A DNA stretch of 51,830 nucleotides from Thermoanaerobaculia bacterium. GTDB lineage: Bacteria > Acidobacteriota > Thermoanaerobaculia > Multivoradales > J023. Positions 34,332-43,003 of the stretch are shown here, in pieces (positions within the stretch are counted from its first letter, which is position 1; the number at the start of each line of letters is the position of its first letter). The notes under the pieces were generated by a model. It did not search any database and was not told the origin of the DNA. It saw nothing but the letters and a program-made list of their open reading frames with translations. Location of the stretch: contig JALCBJ010000014.1 of the NCBI GenBank assembly GCA_028066595.1, positions 46,444 through 98,273 of the forward strand. The letters run 5' to 3'. Made by a program: the position numbers and the translations under genes.

Positions 34332-35528
34332 CTACTCGTGGGTGTCGAAGCGCACGCGGAGCTCCATCACCCTCGGATTCGACGAGTCCAATTTGTTCGC
34401 CGTGCGCATCAAGCCCTTGGCGCGCGATGTCTGGCCCAAATCGAAGTACCAGCCGCCCAACGCGGCCAGGACCTCTGCGTCTTTGGGTGCCAGATCCCGT
34501 GCCCGCTCGTAGTAGTGGCCTGCCTCGGTCAGTCGCCCCGCGTTGACTTCGATGTCGCCGAGGATGACGAAGGTCATAGGATTCCGTACGCCGCGGACAT
34601 CGAGCAATTCCATGAGCTTTTCCGTAGCGTCATGGCGTCCCTGGGAGCGCCAGAGCACCAGGAGATTGTGGTGAGCCGGGGTGCTCCGTGGATCGAGATC
34701 GAGGGCGTGCAGGTAGGCCGCTTCCGCTCCGCCGAGATCGCCGCGGAAGCGGCGTACCACGCCGACGTTGGCCCACACCTGGCTGCTCTCGGGCGCCATC
34801 TTCGCGGCCAGCGCGAGCTTCTCGTCCGCGTCGTCGAGCGCACCCTCACGCAGCAACTCGGTTCCGCGGTTGGAGTAGAAGAGGGCCAGAGCCTGCACGT
34901 CGGCGATCGGCTGAGCGAGGCGATGGTCGAGCCTCGGTCCGAAATCGAATTCGAGAATCGTCTGATCGTGGGGCGGTCCGTAGGAGACGGTGATGTGACG
35001 GGTGAGAATCACCAGCGCGCCGCGGCGCTCGTACTGCAGAACACGAGGTACGTCGTGGAACTCCGCCGGCAGACCGAGCTCTCTGGCCAAGCCGACGAAC
35101 AGCGCCGAGAACGACAGGCAGTTGTAGTGGCCGGTGGAGAAGGTCTCCTGGACCGTGTCAGTGCGGCCGCCGTAGTACTGGAAGTCCGTTTCTCTCGACT
35201 CTTCCAGCATCTCCAGCAAGCGCTCCAGTCGGTTTTTTGCCGAACCCACTTCCGGAACCCTCGCCCTCGCCCAGCGGACCATCTCCTCGTTGATCGCGAA
35301 GGGCTCGGCCAGGCCTCCAGGCAATCGGAGCCCTCGAAGCTCGGCGGCCAGGCTGCTGGCCAGCGGCCCGGCTGAATCGTCCCACGTCGCGTTGGCGGGC
35401 TCGCCGGTCTGGGCCTCCGACGTTGTCGCAGGCCCAAAGGTCGTAGCGGACTCGGACACCCGCGAAGCTTCGGCGTATCCGGCGACCAGAAGAGCCGCGG
35501 GGATCAAGAGCTGGCGGGCAGCCAGCAT
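34332..35528 (-). CDS. Secreted transglutaminase-like/TPR protein
   Basis: 398 residues; start at the ATG at 35528, one base after the stop of the VWFA gene, with a signal peptide MLAARQLLIPAALLVAGYAEA. Residues 70-215 look like a transglutaminase/protease-like core: Cys in GHYNCLSFSALFVGLARELG, His in LTRHITVSYG and Asp in LEFDFGP, in the order Cys-His-Asp. TPR repeats follow (225-380): FYSNRGTELLREGALDDAD, AYLHALDLDPRSTPAHHNLL, YYERARDLAPKDAEVLAALG. It is the last gene of the 40853-34332 operon. A peptidase, cross-linker or non-catalytic binding role are all possible; the triad suggests activity. Confidence 0.78.
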   Translation of the reverse strand: MLAARQLLIPAALLVAGYAEASRVSESATTFGPATTSEAQTGEPANATWDDSAGPLASSLAAELRGLRLPGGLAEPFAINEEMVRWARARVPEVGSAKNRLERLLEMLEESRETDFQYYGGRTDTVQETFSTGHYNCLSFSALFVGLARELGLPAEFHDVPRVLQYERRGALVILTRHITVSYGPPHDQTILEFDFGPRLDHRLAQPIADVQALALFYSNRGTELLREGALDDADEKLALAAKMAPESSQVWANVGVVRRFRGDLGGAEAAYLHALDLDPRSTPAHHNLLVLWRSQGRHDATEKLMELLDVRGVRNPMTFVILGDIEVNAGRLTEAGHYYERARDLAPKDAEVLAALGGWYFDLGQTSRAKGLMRTANKLDSSNPRVMELRVRFDTHE

Positions 35529-35529
35529 C

Positions 35530-36774
35530 TCAACGATCCCCGGTCCACCGTGGCGAATCCAGGTAGCTGCCGCGGGTGCGGACATCGAGTCCGCGGCGAT
35601 CCACGTACACATCGACTTCGTGGCGGCCGTCGTCGCCGGCCTCTGCGTTCGGCAGATAACCGAGGACGTATTGATTGCGCAGATCTTCCAGAATCCAGCG
35701 GAACGACGTCTCGACCTGGTCGATGCTACGGATCACGTCGATGCGCCCGCCGCTCTCTTCCACCGTGTCGATCAGCTCGCGGATCTCCGATCGATGTTCT
35801 CGGGGATCGCGCCAGAACGACCTTCGATCGCCGAGCGATGGGTCGCTGCTGTCGACTTCGCCTTCCACGAGACGGATCCAGTAGATCACCGGTTGCAACT
35901 GGCGGACGACCCATCGGACCTGAGCCATCGACAGCACACTCTCCACGTCGAATCCGTCGCTCAGGATGATCACCACCCGTCGTCCCTGTACGGTCTCGAG
36001 GCGCTTGAGGGCGAGATAGAGATGATCGTTGAGCGCCGTACCGCCACCCGCCCGAGCTCCCGCTAGACCCACGGAGAGCACCGATCCGAACGATGTGAAG
36101 GGCGTTTCTTGGATCAGGTGATCGGAGTGCAGCACCAGCTTGGCTTGATCGAGCTCTTTCATTCCGGTGAGAAACGACCGGGCGCCTTCCAGAGCCACTT
36201 CGAGGCGGCCACCGCGCATGCTGTGACTTGCGTCGAGCAGCAGGACGGCGCTGAAGGGAACGTCACCGCTCTCGAAGGTGATCAGCTCCTGCTGTTTGCG
36301 GTTGTCGAGGATCTTGAAATCCTCCCGCTTCAGGTCGAGCACCCGGCCTGCCCGATCGTGAACCGCGACGTAAAGCTGTTGAAGCTTCACTTCCACCACC
36401 TCGTCCGTTTTCATGCGCGGTGTCATCACAGTGGAGGAAGCGATGGTGCCTCCGGCCTCGTACACCTGGACGACGAATTCGTGGGCTTTGTTGTCCTGCC
36501 CGACGTCGACGGTCGTTTGCCACGGTGTCTCGCGAACCACTGCGGCAAGTAGCCCATCGACGTAGAATTCCACGCGGTCGATCTCGGTTTCGGCGGGGTA
36601 GACGTCGACACCCACCTCTACGTCACCGAAAAGGGCAACGCCGTACTCGGGAAGCCGGAGGAAAACCTCGATATCCTCGGTTGCCAGAACGGAGAGCGGT
36701 GTCAGCGCCGTCATCGAGAGGAGCGACCACGCGAAGCATCGGGTCCAGAAGCTAGCCCTACACTCTTGTCTCAT
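35530..36774 (-). CDS. Secreted VWFA protein, short paralogue B
   Basis: 414 residues with signal peptide (FAWSLLSMTALTPLSVLA). Same plan as the gene at 24689: Ig-like domain (35-110; IDRVEFYVDGLLAAVVRETPW), linker LQQLYVAVHDRAGRVLDLKR, VWFA (about 177-350) with MIDAS Asp181-x-Ser183-x-Ser185, GGGTALNDHLYLAL, IILSDGFDVES, and end YVLGYLPNAEAG..VRTRGSYL. It starts in the stop of the TPR gene at 36771 (ATGA) exactly as paralogue A does with its TPR gene, so a two-gene cassette has been duplicated. The VWFA domain with intact MIDAS should bind a divalent cation and a protein ligand, perhaps the TPR partner. Signal-less forms were not seen. Confidence 0.86.
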   Translation of the reverse strand: MRQECRASFWTRCFAWSLLSMTALTPLSVLATEDIEVFLRLPEYGVALFGDVEVGVDVYPAETEIDRVEFYVDGLLAAVVRETPWQTTVDVGQDNKAHEFVVQVYEAGGTIASSTVMTPRMKTDEVVEVKLQQLYVAVHDRAGRVLDLKREDFKILDNRKQQELITFESGDVPFSAVLLLDASHSMRGGRLEVALEGARSFLTGMKELDQAKLVLHSDHLIQETPFTSFGSVLSVGLAGARAGGGTALNDHLYLALKRLETVQGRRVVIILSDGFDVESVLSMAQVRWVVRQLQPVIYWIRLVEGEVDSSDPSLGDRRSFWRDPREHRSEIRELIDTVEESGGRIDVIRSIDQVETSFRWILEDLRNQYVLGYLPNAEAGDDGRHEVDVYVDRRGLDVRTRGSYLDSPRWTGDR

Positions 36775-39008
36775 GGACGGGTACCTCCATCACGGCCTGC
36801 GCTCCCCACGGCGGCCGCTCCGCCTCCGGTTCGTTGGAGCGACGCCAGCGACTCGTTGGCCAGGCCGCGTAGGCGGCTTTCGAGCTCAGCCGTGGCATCG
36901 GAATTCCACTGCGTCAGCCGATGACGAGGTGTGTAGCCTGCACCCGGTGCGGTGCGCAACTTCATGTCTTCCAACACCGCGGCGGCAGCCTCACGTTGAC
37001 CGAGAGCATCGAGCACGAAAGCCAACTGAAGATAGAGACGCGGCTCTCGCGGTAGCTCGCGGATCGCGCGACGTAGAAGGTCGCGTGCGGCGGGCGGGCC
37101 TTCGGCGTTCAGACGCTCCATCGCGAGCTCCTGAAAAGCCACCGATCGAATCCATGGCTCCCGGGCGCGCTCGACCAGGGATTCGAGCACCGTGCTCGCT
37201 GCTCGGCCGCGCGCCAGGCGTCGCAGTGCGATGGCCCTGCGCAGAGCTGCGATCTCGTGGGTGGGCTGCATCTCCAGCAGCTCCTCGTAGGAGCGTGCGG
37301 CGTCTTCCGTCAATCCCAGCTGTTCGTAGTTGATCGCGACGCTCAGCCGGGCTGCGCTCTGGCGCGGCTCGAGCTCGATGGCGCGCTGCAGCATGGCGGT
37401 GCTGAATCGTACGAGGCCCGCTGACTGCAGCTGGACTCCCAGGAAGGCGTAGAAGTCGGCGGCCAATGTGCTCGATACCCTCGGATCCTCCTCGAGAGAT
37501 CGAATGGCTGCCACGATGATCTCTCGAGCGTAGGTCGACACCAGGAAGTCGCGCAACCGGCGAGCTTCGCGATACGCGTCGTAGTGCAGGACTGCGACCG
37601 GTAGAAGACGGTCACCGCCGAACATCTCGAGAGTTTCACGGCCGAGCTGATTGAGTCCCTCCTGGCCATACGCTGCGCCGACTTGTGCCGCCAGCTGTGT
37701 GACTCCGTCGCGTGCGGCACCCCAGTCTCCTACATCGAGGGCATCGCGTAGGGCGGGGAGAGCTTGTCGTGCCACTTCCGTGGCGGCCCGCCGCGCTTGG
37801 GCAGCCGTCGGGTCGTGATCCTCCGGCAGGTCAGCCAGCAAGTCGGTGGTGAACGCCGCCGCGCGGTCGGCGACGACCGTCAGCCGAATGGTGGGAGTAA
37901 CGGTCAGTCCGGACGGCTCGGCACTTGGCTGAGGGGAGTCCGTCTCGGCTCGGCGCATCGTCGAGATATGCCGCTGTTCGCGCCAAGCCGGGCGGCCCAG
38001 GGATTCCGGCGTGCTGCTCGTGTTGTCCGCCGCCTGTGCCGACGGCACGTTGCCGGATTGCAAGCTGAGCATCATGGTCCCGACGGGAAAGCCGACCGTG
38101 TCGAACTCCATCTCCAACACCCGGACGTTGCCTTCGGACGGTCCGTACGCCAGCTTGGCCGGCACCTGGCCGAGGATTTTGCCACCCTCATCCTGGATCA
38201 CCGCGCGCCACTCAGAACCGATGCGATCTAGATCCGCTGCCAGTACTTTCACCTGTACCGTTTCGTCCCGCCGTACGACGGGATCGGCCGCGGGTACGCC
38301 GCCGAGGCCGGGAGGAGGTTCCGTGACGGGTGCGCCACTTCCCGTGACCTCATAGAGCACCGGACGATCGTCGGCGAGACCCATCACCAGAGGTGGCGAA
38401 AGCCAGGCTCCCGCGCTGTCCTGCTCCGAGACTCCGGTGACGACCCGGCCGCCTGGGCCGACGTGCAGCGGCGTCACCCGCAAACCTACGTGCTCTCCGC
38501 CGACCCGGACCAGAGATCGAAGGGATACGTCTCCCGACGGCAGCTCCAATCGCCCGACGAACCGGGCACCGGCATCCAGCAGGCACGGGTTCAATCGGTG
38601 AGTGTCGACCTCGAACGTCTGGAGTAGGGAATCCCGCACGGCACCGCCTTCGGCGGTGGCGTAGAGCATGATCTCCACCTTGCGCGTACCCCCGCAGGTC
38701 GACTCCGTCGGGGAAACTGCCTCCGAGTTGGTAGCAGTCGGTGGTAGCTGAAAGGCCAGAGCATCGATGTCGAAGACGACGATCACTTGCCCCTGGTCGC
38801 CACCGGTCGGCATCACCATCGGCAGGATCTCGAATGGCACTGGACCACCTTGCTGGCCGCTGAGAAGGAGCGCCGCTAGCTCCATCGGCAACCCTTGGGT
38901 GCGCAGAGGGCGGATGGCGGGCATGTGCTCGGTCGCGGATTGCCCGAATGCAGGGACTGTCAGCAGCACGCCGAGCAGCCAGAGCAGGTTGCGGATGCCG
39001 GCCGGCAT
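36771..39008 (-). CDS. Large secreted TPR protein, partner of VWFA paralogue B
   Basis: 745 residues. Signal peptide IRNLLWLLGVLLTVPAFGQ. The N-terminal half (50-390) has no TPR and looks like a beta-rich domain with LYATAEGGAVRDSLLQTFEV and DETVQVKVLAADLD, as in acidobacterial VWFA-associated proteins. The C-terminal half (410-720) is homologous to the full TPR protein at 25945-27063 (LPALRDALDVGDWGAARDG; FLVSTYAREI against FLVSTVTRQA; YAFLGVQLQSAG against YTLIGAQLQSSG). Thus paralogue A lacks, or paralogue B gained, the N-terminal domain. It begins three bases after the stop of the VWFA gene at 39012 and overlaps the next VWFA gene by ATGA. Confidence 0.82.
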   Translation of the reverse strand: MPAGIRNLLWLLGVLLTVPAFGQSATEHMPAIRPLRTQGLPMELAALLLSGQQGGPVPFEILPMVMPTGGDQGQVIVVFDIDALAFQLPPTATNSEAVSPTESTCGGTRKVEIMLYATAEGGAVRDSLLQTFEVDTHRLNPCLLDAGARFVGRLELPSGDVSLRSLVRVGGEHVGLRVTPLHVGPGGRVVTGVSEQDSAGAWLSPPLVMGLADDRPVLYEVTGSGAPVTEPPPGLGGVPAADPVVRRDETVQVKVLAADLDRIGSEWRAVIQDEGGKILGQVPAKLAYGPSEGNVRVLEMEFDTVGFPVGTMMLSLQSGNVPSAQAADNTSSTPESLGRPAWREQRHISTMRRAETDSPQPSAEPSGLTVTPTIRLTVVADRAAAFTTDLLADLPEDHDPTAAQARRAATEVARQALPALRDALDVGDWGAARDGVTQLAAQVGAAYGQEGLNQLGRETLEMFGGDRLLPVAVLHYDAYREARRLRDFLVSTYAREIIVAAIRSLEEDPRVSSTLAADFYAFLGVQLQSAGLVRFSTAMLQRAIELEPRQSAARLSVAINYEQLGLTEDAARSYEELLEMQPTHEIAALRRAIALRRLARGRAASTVLESLVERAREPWIRSVAFQELAMERLNAEGPPAARDLLRRAIRELPREPRLYLQLAFVLDALGQREAAAAVLEDMKLRTAPGAGYTPRHRLTQWNSDATAELESRLRGLANESLASLQRTGGGAAAVGSAGRDGGTRP

Positions 39009-39011
39009 ACT

Positions 39012-40853
39012 TCAGGGAGCCCCCAGACCGGCGGTTTCGGCCACCGCGGTCACCTGATCCGGTGCATGGACGACGAGGGCTGCCGAAGTGATGTCGGCCA
39101 GCTCGTCGCGTACGGTCACCGCCACACGGTGCTCACCAGGACGCATGAGAAGAGTCAGCCGGTAACCGGCTACTTGACTCATGGCGGTCAGCAGTTTGTC
39201 GTTGGGTATGCGAACCGGGGCCGGCATCTTCTGGATGGGCGACATGTTGCCATCGGGACCCTGGGCACCGACGTAGATCGACACCTTGCCCTCGTGGAAG
39301 TTTTCGCCGGGTACCAACGCCAAGCGGGAGATCGGGAACTTGACGATGATCGGCACCAACCACTCTTTCTTCTTCCCCTCGTTGGGTTGTGGTCCACCGA
39401 ATTCGACCCGTACCCCGAGCGGGTTCTCGCCGGCGTCGAGCATCAGCGCCGAACGCGTGGCCGATGCCATGCGCTCGTCGGGAGTACGGCGCCGTTGTGT
39501 CTCCCGGTGCCGAACCTTCCAATCAGGATTAGAGACCCTCACTTTGATGCGATGGTCCTTGTCGTCCTCGCTGGGCGATCGGTAGCCCAGGGAGTAGAAG
39601 CTGTCGAAATCTTCTTTGAGTGCAGTGAGCGCGTCGGCGAACTCCAGCGTCGCCAGGGTAGCGCGGCCACCCGTCGCCTGTGCCAGGATCTCCATCGCGC
39701 CCCGTTGGTTGGAGTAGTCGAGGGTTTCCAGTGACTCGTCCCACACCTGACCGAGGTTGGTGGGATCGGCGTAGCTGAAGAAGGCGCTCCGTTCGGCCCC
39801 GCTGATGGAGGCGGTACGGCCGCGGGCCAAGATGGTGTAGAAGGTCACACGGCCGGAGTTGGCCTGCTTGCCCAGATCTTCGAAGAAGGGTGTGGCGTTG
39901 AATCGGTTCGCTTCCGCGACCGGGTTGATGGTGCCTCCTCCGAACTGGCGGGTGGCGCGTTCGAAGCTCTGGAACAGAGCCTCGGCGGGGCGTACCGGCA
40001 GCCCGTCGCTGACGTAGACCAAGGCTTTTCGGCCCGGCAGGCCTGAGAGGACCGAGACGAACTGCGACAAGGAGGCGACGGAGGCCCGGACCTCGTCGTA
40101 CTCTCGCTGCGCGTAGGTGAGCAGCTCTTCTTCGACACCGGCGACGTCGGCACCGCCCTCGCTGTTGAATCCGATCCCGCCGGTGCCTCCGGTGTTGTTC
40201 TCGAGATCGAACTGGCTCATCTGGCGCAGCAGATTCTGCTTGTCCATCACGCGCTGGTGGCCGGTCGGTGAGCCGGTGGCCATCTCCTCGAGACCGCGAG
40301 CGAGGCTCTGAACGTCGGCGGAAGGGTAGTTGCGTACGTTGAGGGCGCCGTCGTAGCCCACCAAGGTCACCCGATCATCCGGATCAAGGTCGTAGAAGAG
40401 CGACTCGTGAACCGCCTCGAGCACTCGGTTGCGTGACATCGGACTGATGTTGCGGTTGTCGATGAAGAGCACGAGTTGGAGCCGGCGGTCAGCGGAGAAC
40501 TCGGACGGCAGCTCGGCAGATTCCTGTCCGCCTTCCAGTGGCAAGGTCTGACCCTGGGCGTCGACTGTGGCACGCACCGCCTCACCGGCGTAGAAGTTGC
40601 TGATCTCCTGTTTGTCGCCATCCTCGAGGAGCGTGAAATCGTCCTTCGTCAGTCCAGCGATCGGGTTGCCGTCCTTGTCGGTGACGAACACCTCGATGTT
40701 GACGATATTCACGTCGATGGCCTCGAAGAACTCCGACATCTGTTCTTCGGCACTGGTGGTCGCCGGATCAGCATCCTGAGCTGGGGCTGAGGCAGTCCCG
40801 GCGGCGATCAACCAGAATGTGAGGATTGCGACGCGAAACGTACGTGGGGTCAT
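39012..40853 (-). CDS. Acidobacterial VWFA-related protein, long, non-canonical MIDAS (I)
   Basis: 613 residues from the ATG at 40853, chosen for the excellent GAGGAG site four bases upstream and a signal peptide (FRVAILTFWLIAAGTASAPAQ). Residues 47-90 carry the family's leading motif VNIEVFVTDKDGNPIAGLTK, DDFTLLEDGDKQEISNF. The VWFA fold begins at LQLVLFIDNRNISP, where the MIDAS DxSxS is replaced by Asp132-Asn-Arg-Asn. GRKALVYVSDGLP and YSLGYRSP follow as expected. The C-terminal 200 residues form a beta-rich domain (VPIIVKFPISRLALVPG, KVSIYVGAQGP, HRVAVTVRDEL) shared with the divergent gene at 41151. First gene of a four-gene operon. Confidence 0.9.
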   Translation of the reverse strand: MTPRTFRVAILTFWLIAAGTASAPAQDADPATTSAEEQMSEFFEAIDVNIVNIEVFVTDKDGNPIAGLTKDDFTLLEDGDKQEISNFYAGEAVRATVDAQGQTLPLEGGQESAELPSEFSADRRLQLVLFIDNRNISPMSRNRVLEAVHESLFYDLDPDDRVTLVGYDGALNVRNYPSADVQSLARGLEEMATGSPTGHQRVMDKQNLLRQMSQFDLENNTGGTGGIGFNSEGGADVAGVEEELLTYAQREYDEVRASVASLSQFVSVLSGLPGRKALVYVSDGLPVRPAEALFQSFERATRQFGGGTINPVAEANRFNATPFFEDLGKQANSGRVTFYTILARGRTASISGAERSAFFSYADPTNLGQVWDESLETLDYSNQRGAMEILAQATGGRATLATLEFADALTALKEDFDSFYSLGYRSPSEDDKDHRIKVRVSNPDWKVRHRETQRRRTPDERMASATRSALMLDAGENPLGVRVEFGGPQPNEGKKKEWLVPIIVKFPISRLALVPGENFHEGKVSIYVGAQGPDGNMSPIQKMPAPVRIPNDKLLTAMSQVAGYRLTLLMRPGEHRVAVTVRDELADITSAALVVHAPDQVTAVAETAGLGAP

Positions 40854-41150
40854 AGCGCTCCTCGGTTTCCTTCGGGGGGTCGATACCGGCTCACTGCGAA
40901 TGGGCCGGGAGAGTCTGCGGGTTGTGTGGCCTGGCCAGCGGGATGGGCGGATCGGGGATGGAGCCGAGGCTGCCGCTATGCTACCGACAGCCGGCGCTCC
41001 AGCCGGTCCGATCCGTCTCGCCGATCCGCCAACGTCAGCCGATGGGGTTCCAATCGCATGCATGCCCGCCTATCCGATTCTCACACCATAGCGTCAAGAG
41101 CCCTCACCGTACGGCAGCCCGGGGATGACCCGGTCCGAAAGCCGGGACGA
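40854..41150. other. 297-bp divergent promoter region between the two long VWFA genes
   Basis: No gene is seen. Apart from the GAGGAG of the minus-strand gene there is no obvious ribosome site for the plus-strand gene. CCATAGCGT at about 41087-41095 (plus) and GGTAGCATAGCG (minus, about 40986-40975) are possible -10 areas without good -35 partners. Several short G+C-rich inverted repeats occur but none stands out. Shared control of both paralogues is plausible. Confidence 0.35.
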
Positions 41151-42857
41151 ATGGCTCGTCTAGTGTCACTGTCGGCCACAGTGCTGCTGCTTCTGGTCAT
41201 CCTCGGAGCCTGGGGCGACAGCGTCAATGCCCAACAGACCCCCCCGACGGGCACCGCAGCGGCAGACGAAGGATTCTCCGAGGTCGTCCAAGTCAGTGTG
41301 GTCAACGTCGAGGTCTACGTCACCGACAAGGACGGAAACCCGGTGACAGGCCTGACGAAAGATGACTTCGAGATCTACGAGGAAGGCGACCTGCAGCCGA
41401 TCACCAACTTCTTCGCCGTCGAGAAGGGTAGACCGTCTTCGGCGATGGAAGGTGTAGCGCCGCTGGACGAGCAGAATCGGGATCGGCCGGGATTGGAGAG
41501 ATTGTCGCTGCCGCCGGAACAGCGGCTTCACGTCATCATCTACGTCGACAACTTCAATCTCCGCCCGGCCAGTCGTAACCGGACCTTGCGCCGGGTCAGC
41601 GCGTTCCTGCGGTCGATGGTCCGTCCTGGCGACCAGGTCATGGTGGTGTCCCACGATCGCTCGCTTCATCTTCGGCAGCCGTTCACGTCGGACATGAATC
41701 TGGTCTCGACCGCCTTGGAGGAGCTACAGAAGCTTTCGGGCATCATGGTGGACCGAGATGCCGAACGCATTCGCGCGATCCGCGAGATCGAAGACGCGAC
41801 CGATCAGTTCCGGGCCATGTCGGAGGCCCGGGCATACGCCGAGTCGGTTTACACGGAGATGGACTTCGTCTTGCGGGCCCTGCGCGAACAGGTCGATCTC
41901 CTCGCAGGCCTGGAAGGCCGAAAGGCCGTGATCTACGTCAGCGACGGTATCCCGTCGATCGCCGGCGAAGATCTGTTTTTGATGGTCGATGAGCTCTACC
42001 CCCGTACCCGTGCACGGGCCGAAGCCGCGGTGTTCAATATCGATCCCGAGTATCGAGAGATGGTGGCTGCGGCCAACTCTGCTGGGGTGACGTTCTACGC
42101 TCTCGACGCCGGAGGTTTGGCCGCCCACTCGTCGGTGTCGGCGGAGTTCGGTGGCACGGAGGCCGGTGGCAGCATGCCCTACGTCGACTCCATTCGCACG
42201 GCCAACCTGCGGGAACCGCTGCACCAGATTTCCGACGACACGGGTGGATTCGCCATCGTCGGGACCAACGCGGTGCTCGACAATCTGGAGCGGCTGACCC
42301 GGGACTTCCGCAATTTCTATTCCCTGGGATTCGCCGCTTCACATTTCGCCGACGGGCGCTACTACAAGATCGACGTGAAAGTGAAGCGGCCGGGTCTGGA
42401 AGTTCGGCACCGTCAGGGCTATCGCGACAACTCCCCGTCGCGGCGTCTCAACGATGGAATGTTGGCCGCGCTCTATTACGGCGCTGAGCGCAACCCGCTG
42501 GACGTCGCCGTGGCAATGAAGGATGGCGGCACCCAGGATGGCCAGAGGATGATCGACGTCGAGCTCAAGGTGCCCATCGAGAAGTTGACGCTGGTGGCCC
42601 GCACGGAGCACATGGTGGGCTCGCTCCAGGCCGGTGTCGTGGTCCTCGATCAGAAAGGCGGCGTTTCTCCGGTAACCCTTCAGGATCCCGTGACCGTGGC
42701 GATTCCCACCGCCGAAGTCGAGGACGCCCTGGGTAAGCACTACACCTACGCCATGACGCTCGCATTCAAGCCGGGCAACTCCCGGGTCGTGCTCGCGTTG
42801 CGAGACGGGTTCGGAGGCCGAACGTCGTTCCTGCGGGAAGTGGTTCAAGTCCAATAG
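41151..42857 (+). CDS. Acidobacterial VWFA-related protein, long, non-canonical MIDAS (II)
   Basis: 568 residues from the ATG at 41151, selected because the signal peptide MARLVSLSATVLLLLVILGA starts there; the frame is open for 75 codons more upstream but without coding character. VNVEVYVTDKDGNPVTGLTK and DDFEIYEEGDLQPITNFF (51-90) match the neighbour almost residue for residue. The VWFA domain starts HVIIYVDNFNLRP with Asp133-Asn-Phe-Asn in place of DxSxS; GRKAVIYVSDGIP and YSLGFAASH follow. A helical insert (about 215-260) with IMVDRDAERIRAIREIED may form a coiled coil. The C-terminal part is the same beta-rich domain (VELKVPIEKLTLVAR, MTLAFKPGNSRVVLALRD). Head-to-head with its paralogue. 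Confidence 0.9.
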   Translation: MARLVSLSATVLLLLVILGAWGDSVNAQQTPPTGTAAADEGFSEVVQVSVVNVEVYVTDKDGNPVTGLTKDDFEIYEEGDLQPITNFFAVEKGRPSSAMEGVAPLDEQNRDRPGLERLSLPPEQRLHVIIYVDNFNLRPASRNRTLRRVSAFLRSMVRPGDQVMVVSHDRSLHLRQPFTSDMNLVSTALEELQKLSGIMVDRDAERIRAIREIEDATDQFRAMSEARAYAESVYTEMDFVLRALREQVDLLAGLEGRKAVIYVSDGIPSIAGEDLFLMVDELYPRTRARAEAAVFNIDPEYREMVAAANSAGVTFYALDAGGLAAHSSVSAEFGGTEAGGSMPYVDSIRTANLREPLHQISDDTGGFAIVGTNAVLDNLERLTRDFRNFYSLGFAASHFADGRYYKIDVKVKRPGLEVRHRQGYRDNSPSRRLNDGMLAALYYGAERNPLDVAVAMKDGGTQDGQRMIDVELKVPIEKLTLVARTEHMVGSLQAGVVVLDQKGGVSPVTLQDPVTVAIPTAEVEDALGKHYTYAMTLAFKPGNSRVVLALRDGFGGRTSFLREVVQVQ

Positions 42858-42916
42858 TCCCTGCGAACTAAACGACTACGCTCTGTCCGCCTTCAGCGGG
42901 TTCCGGGCCGCCCGAC

Positions 42917-42987
42917 CGCTCCCTCCCGTTGCGACGACGAGGGAGCGTCGAGCTCGCGGGCTGTGGGGTGAACCCGACTCCACAGCC
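42917..42987. terminator. Two adjacent hairpins between convergent genes
   Basis: First stem CGCTCCCTC (42917-42925) with GAGGGAGCG (42939-42947), 9 bp and a 13-base loop; second stem GGCTGTGG (42959-42966) with CCACAGCC (42980-42987), 8 bp. They fill the 146-base gap between the VWFA and TPR stop codons and can fold in RNA from both strands. No T-tract follows, so they are terminator-like rather than proven terminators. Confidence 0.5.
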
Positions 42988-43003
42988 ATTCGCGGAGCAG
43001 CCT

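Noticed and set aside
34248..35375. 375-codon plus-strand frame opposite the transglutaminase-TPR gene
   Set aside because: Shadow of a gene with signal peptide and clear motifs on the other strand.
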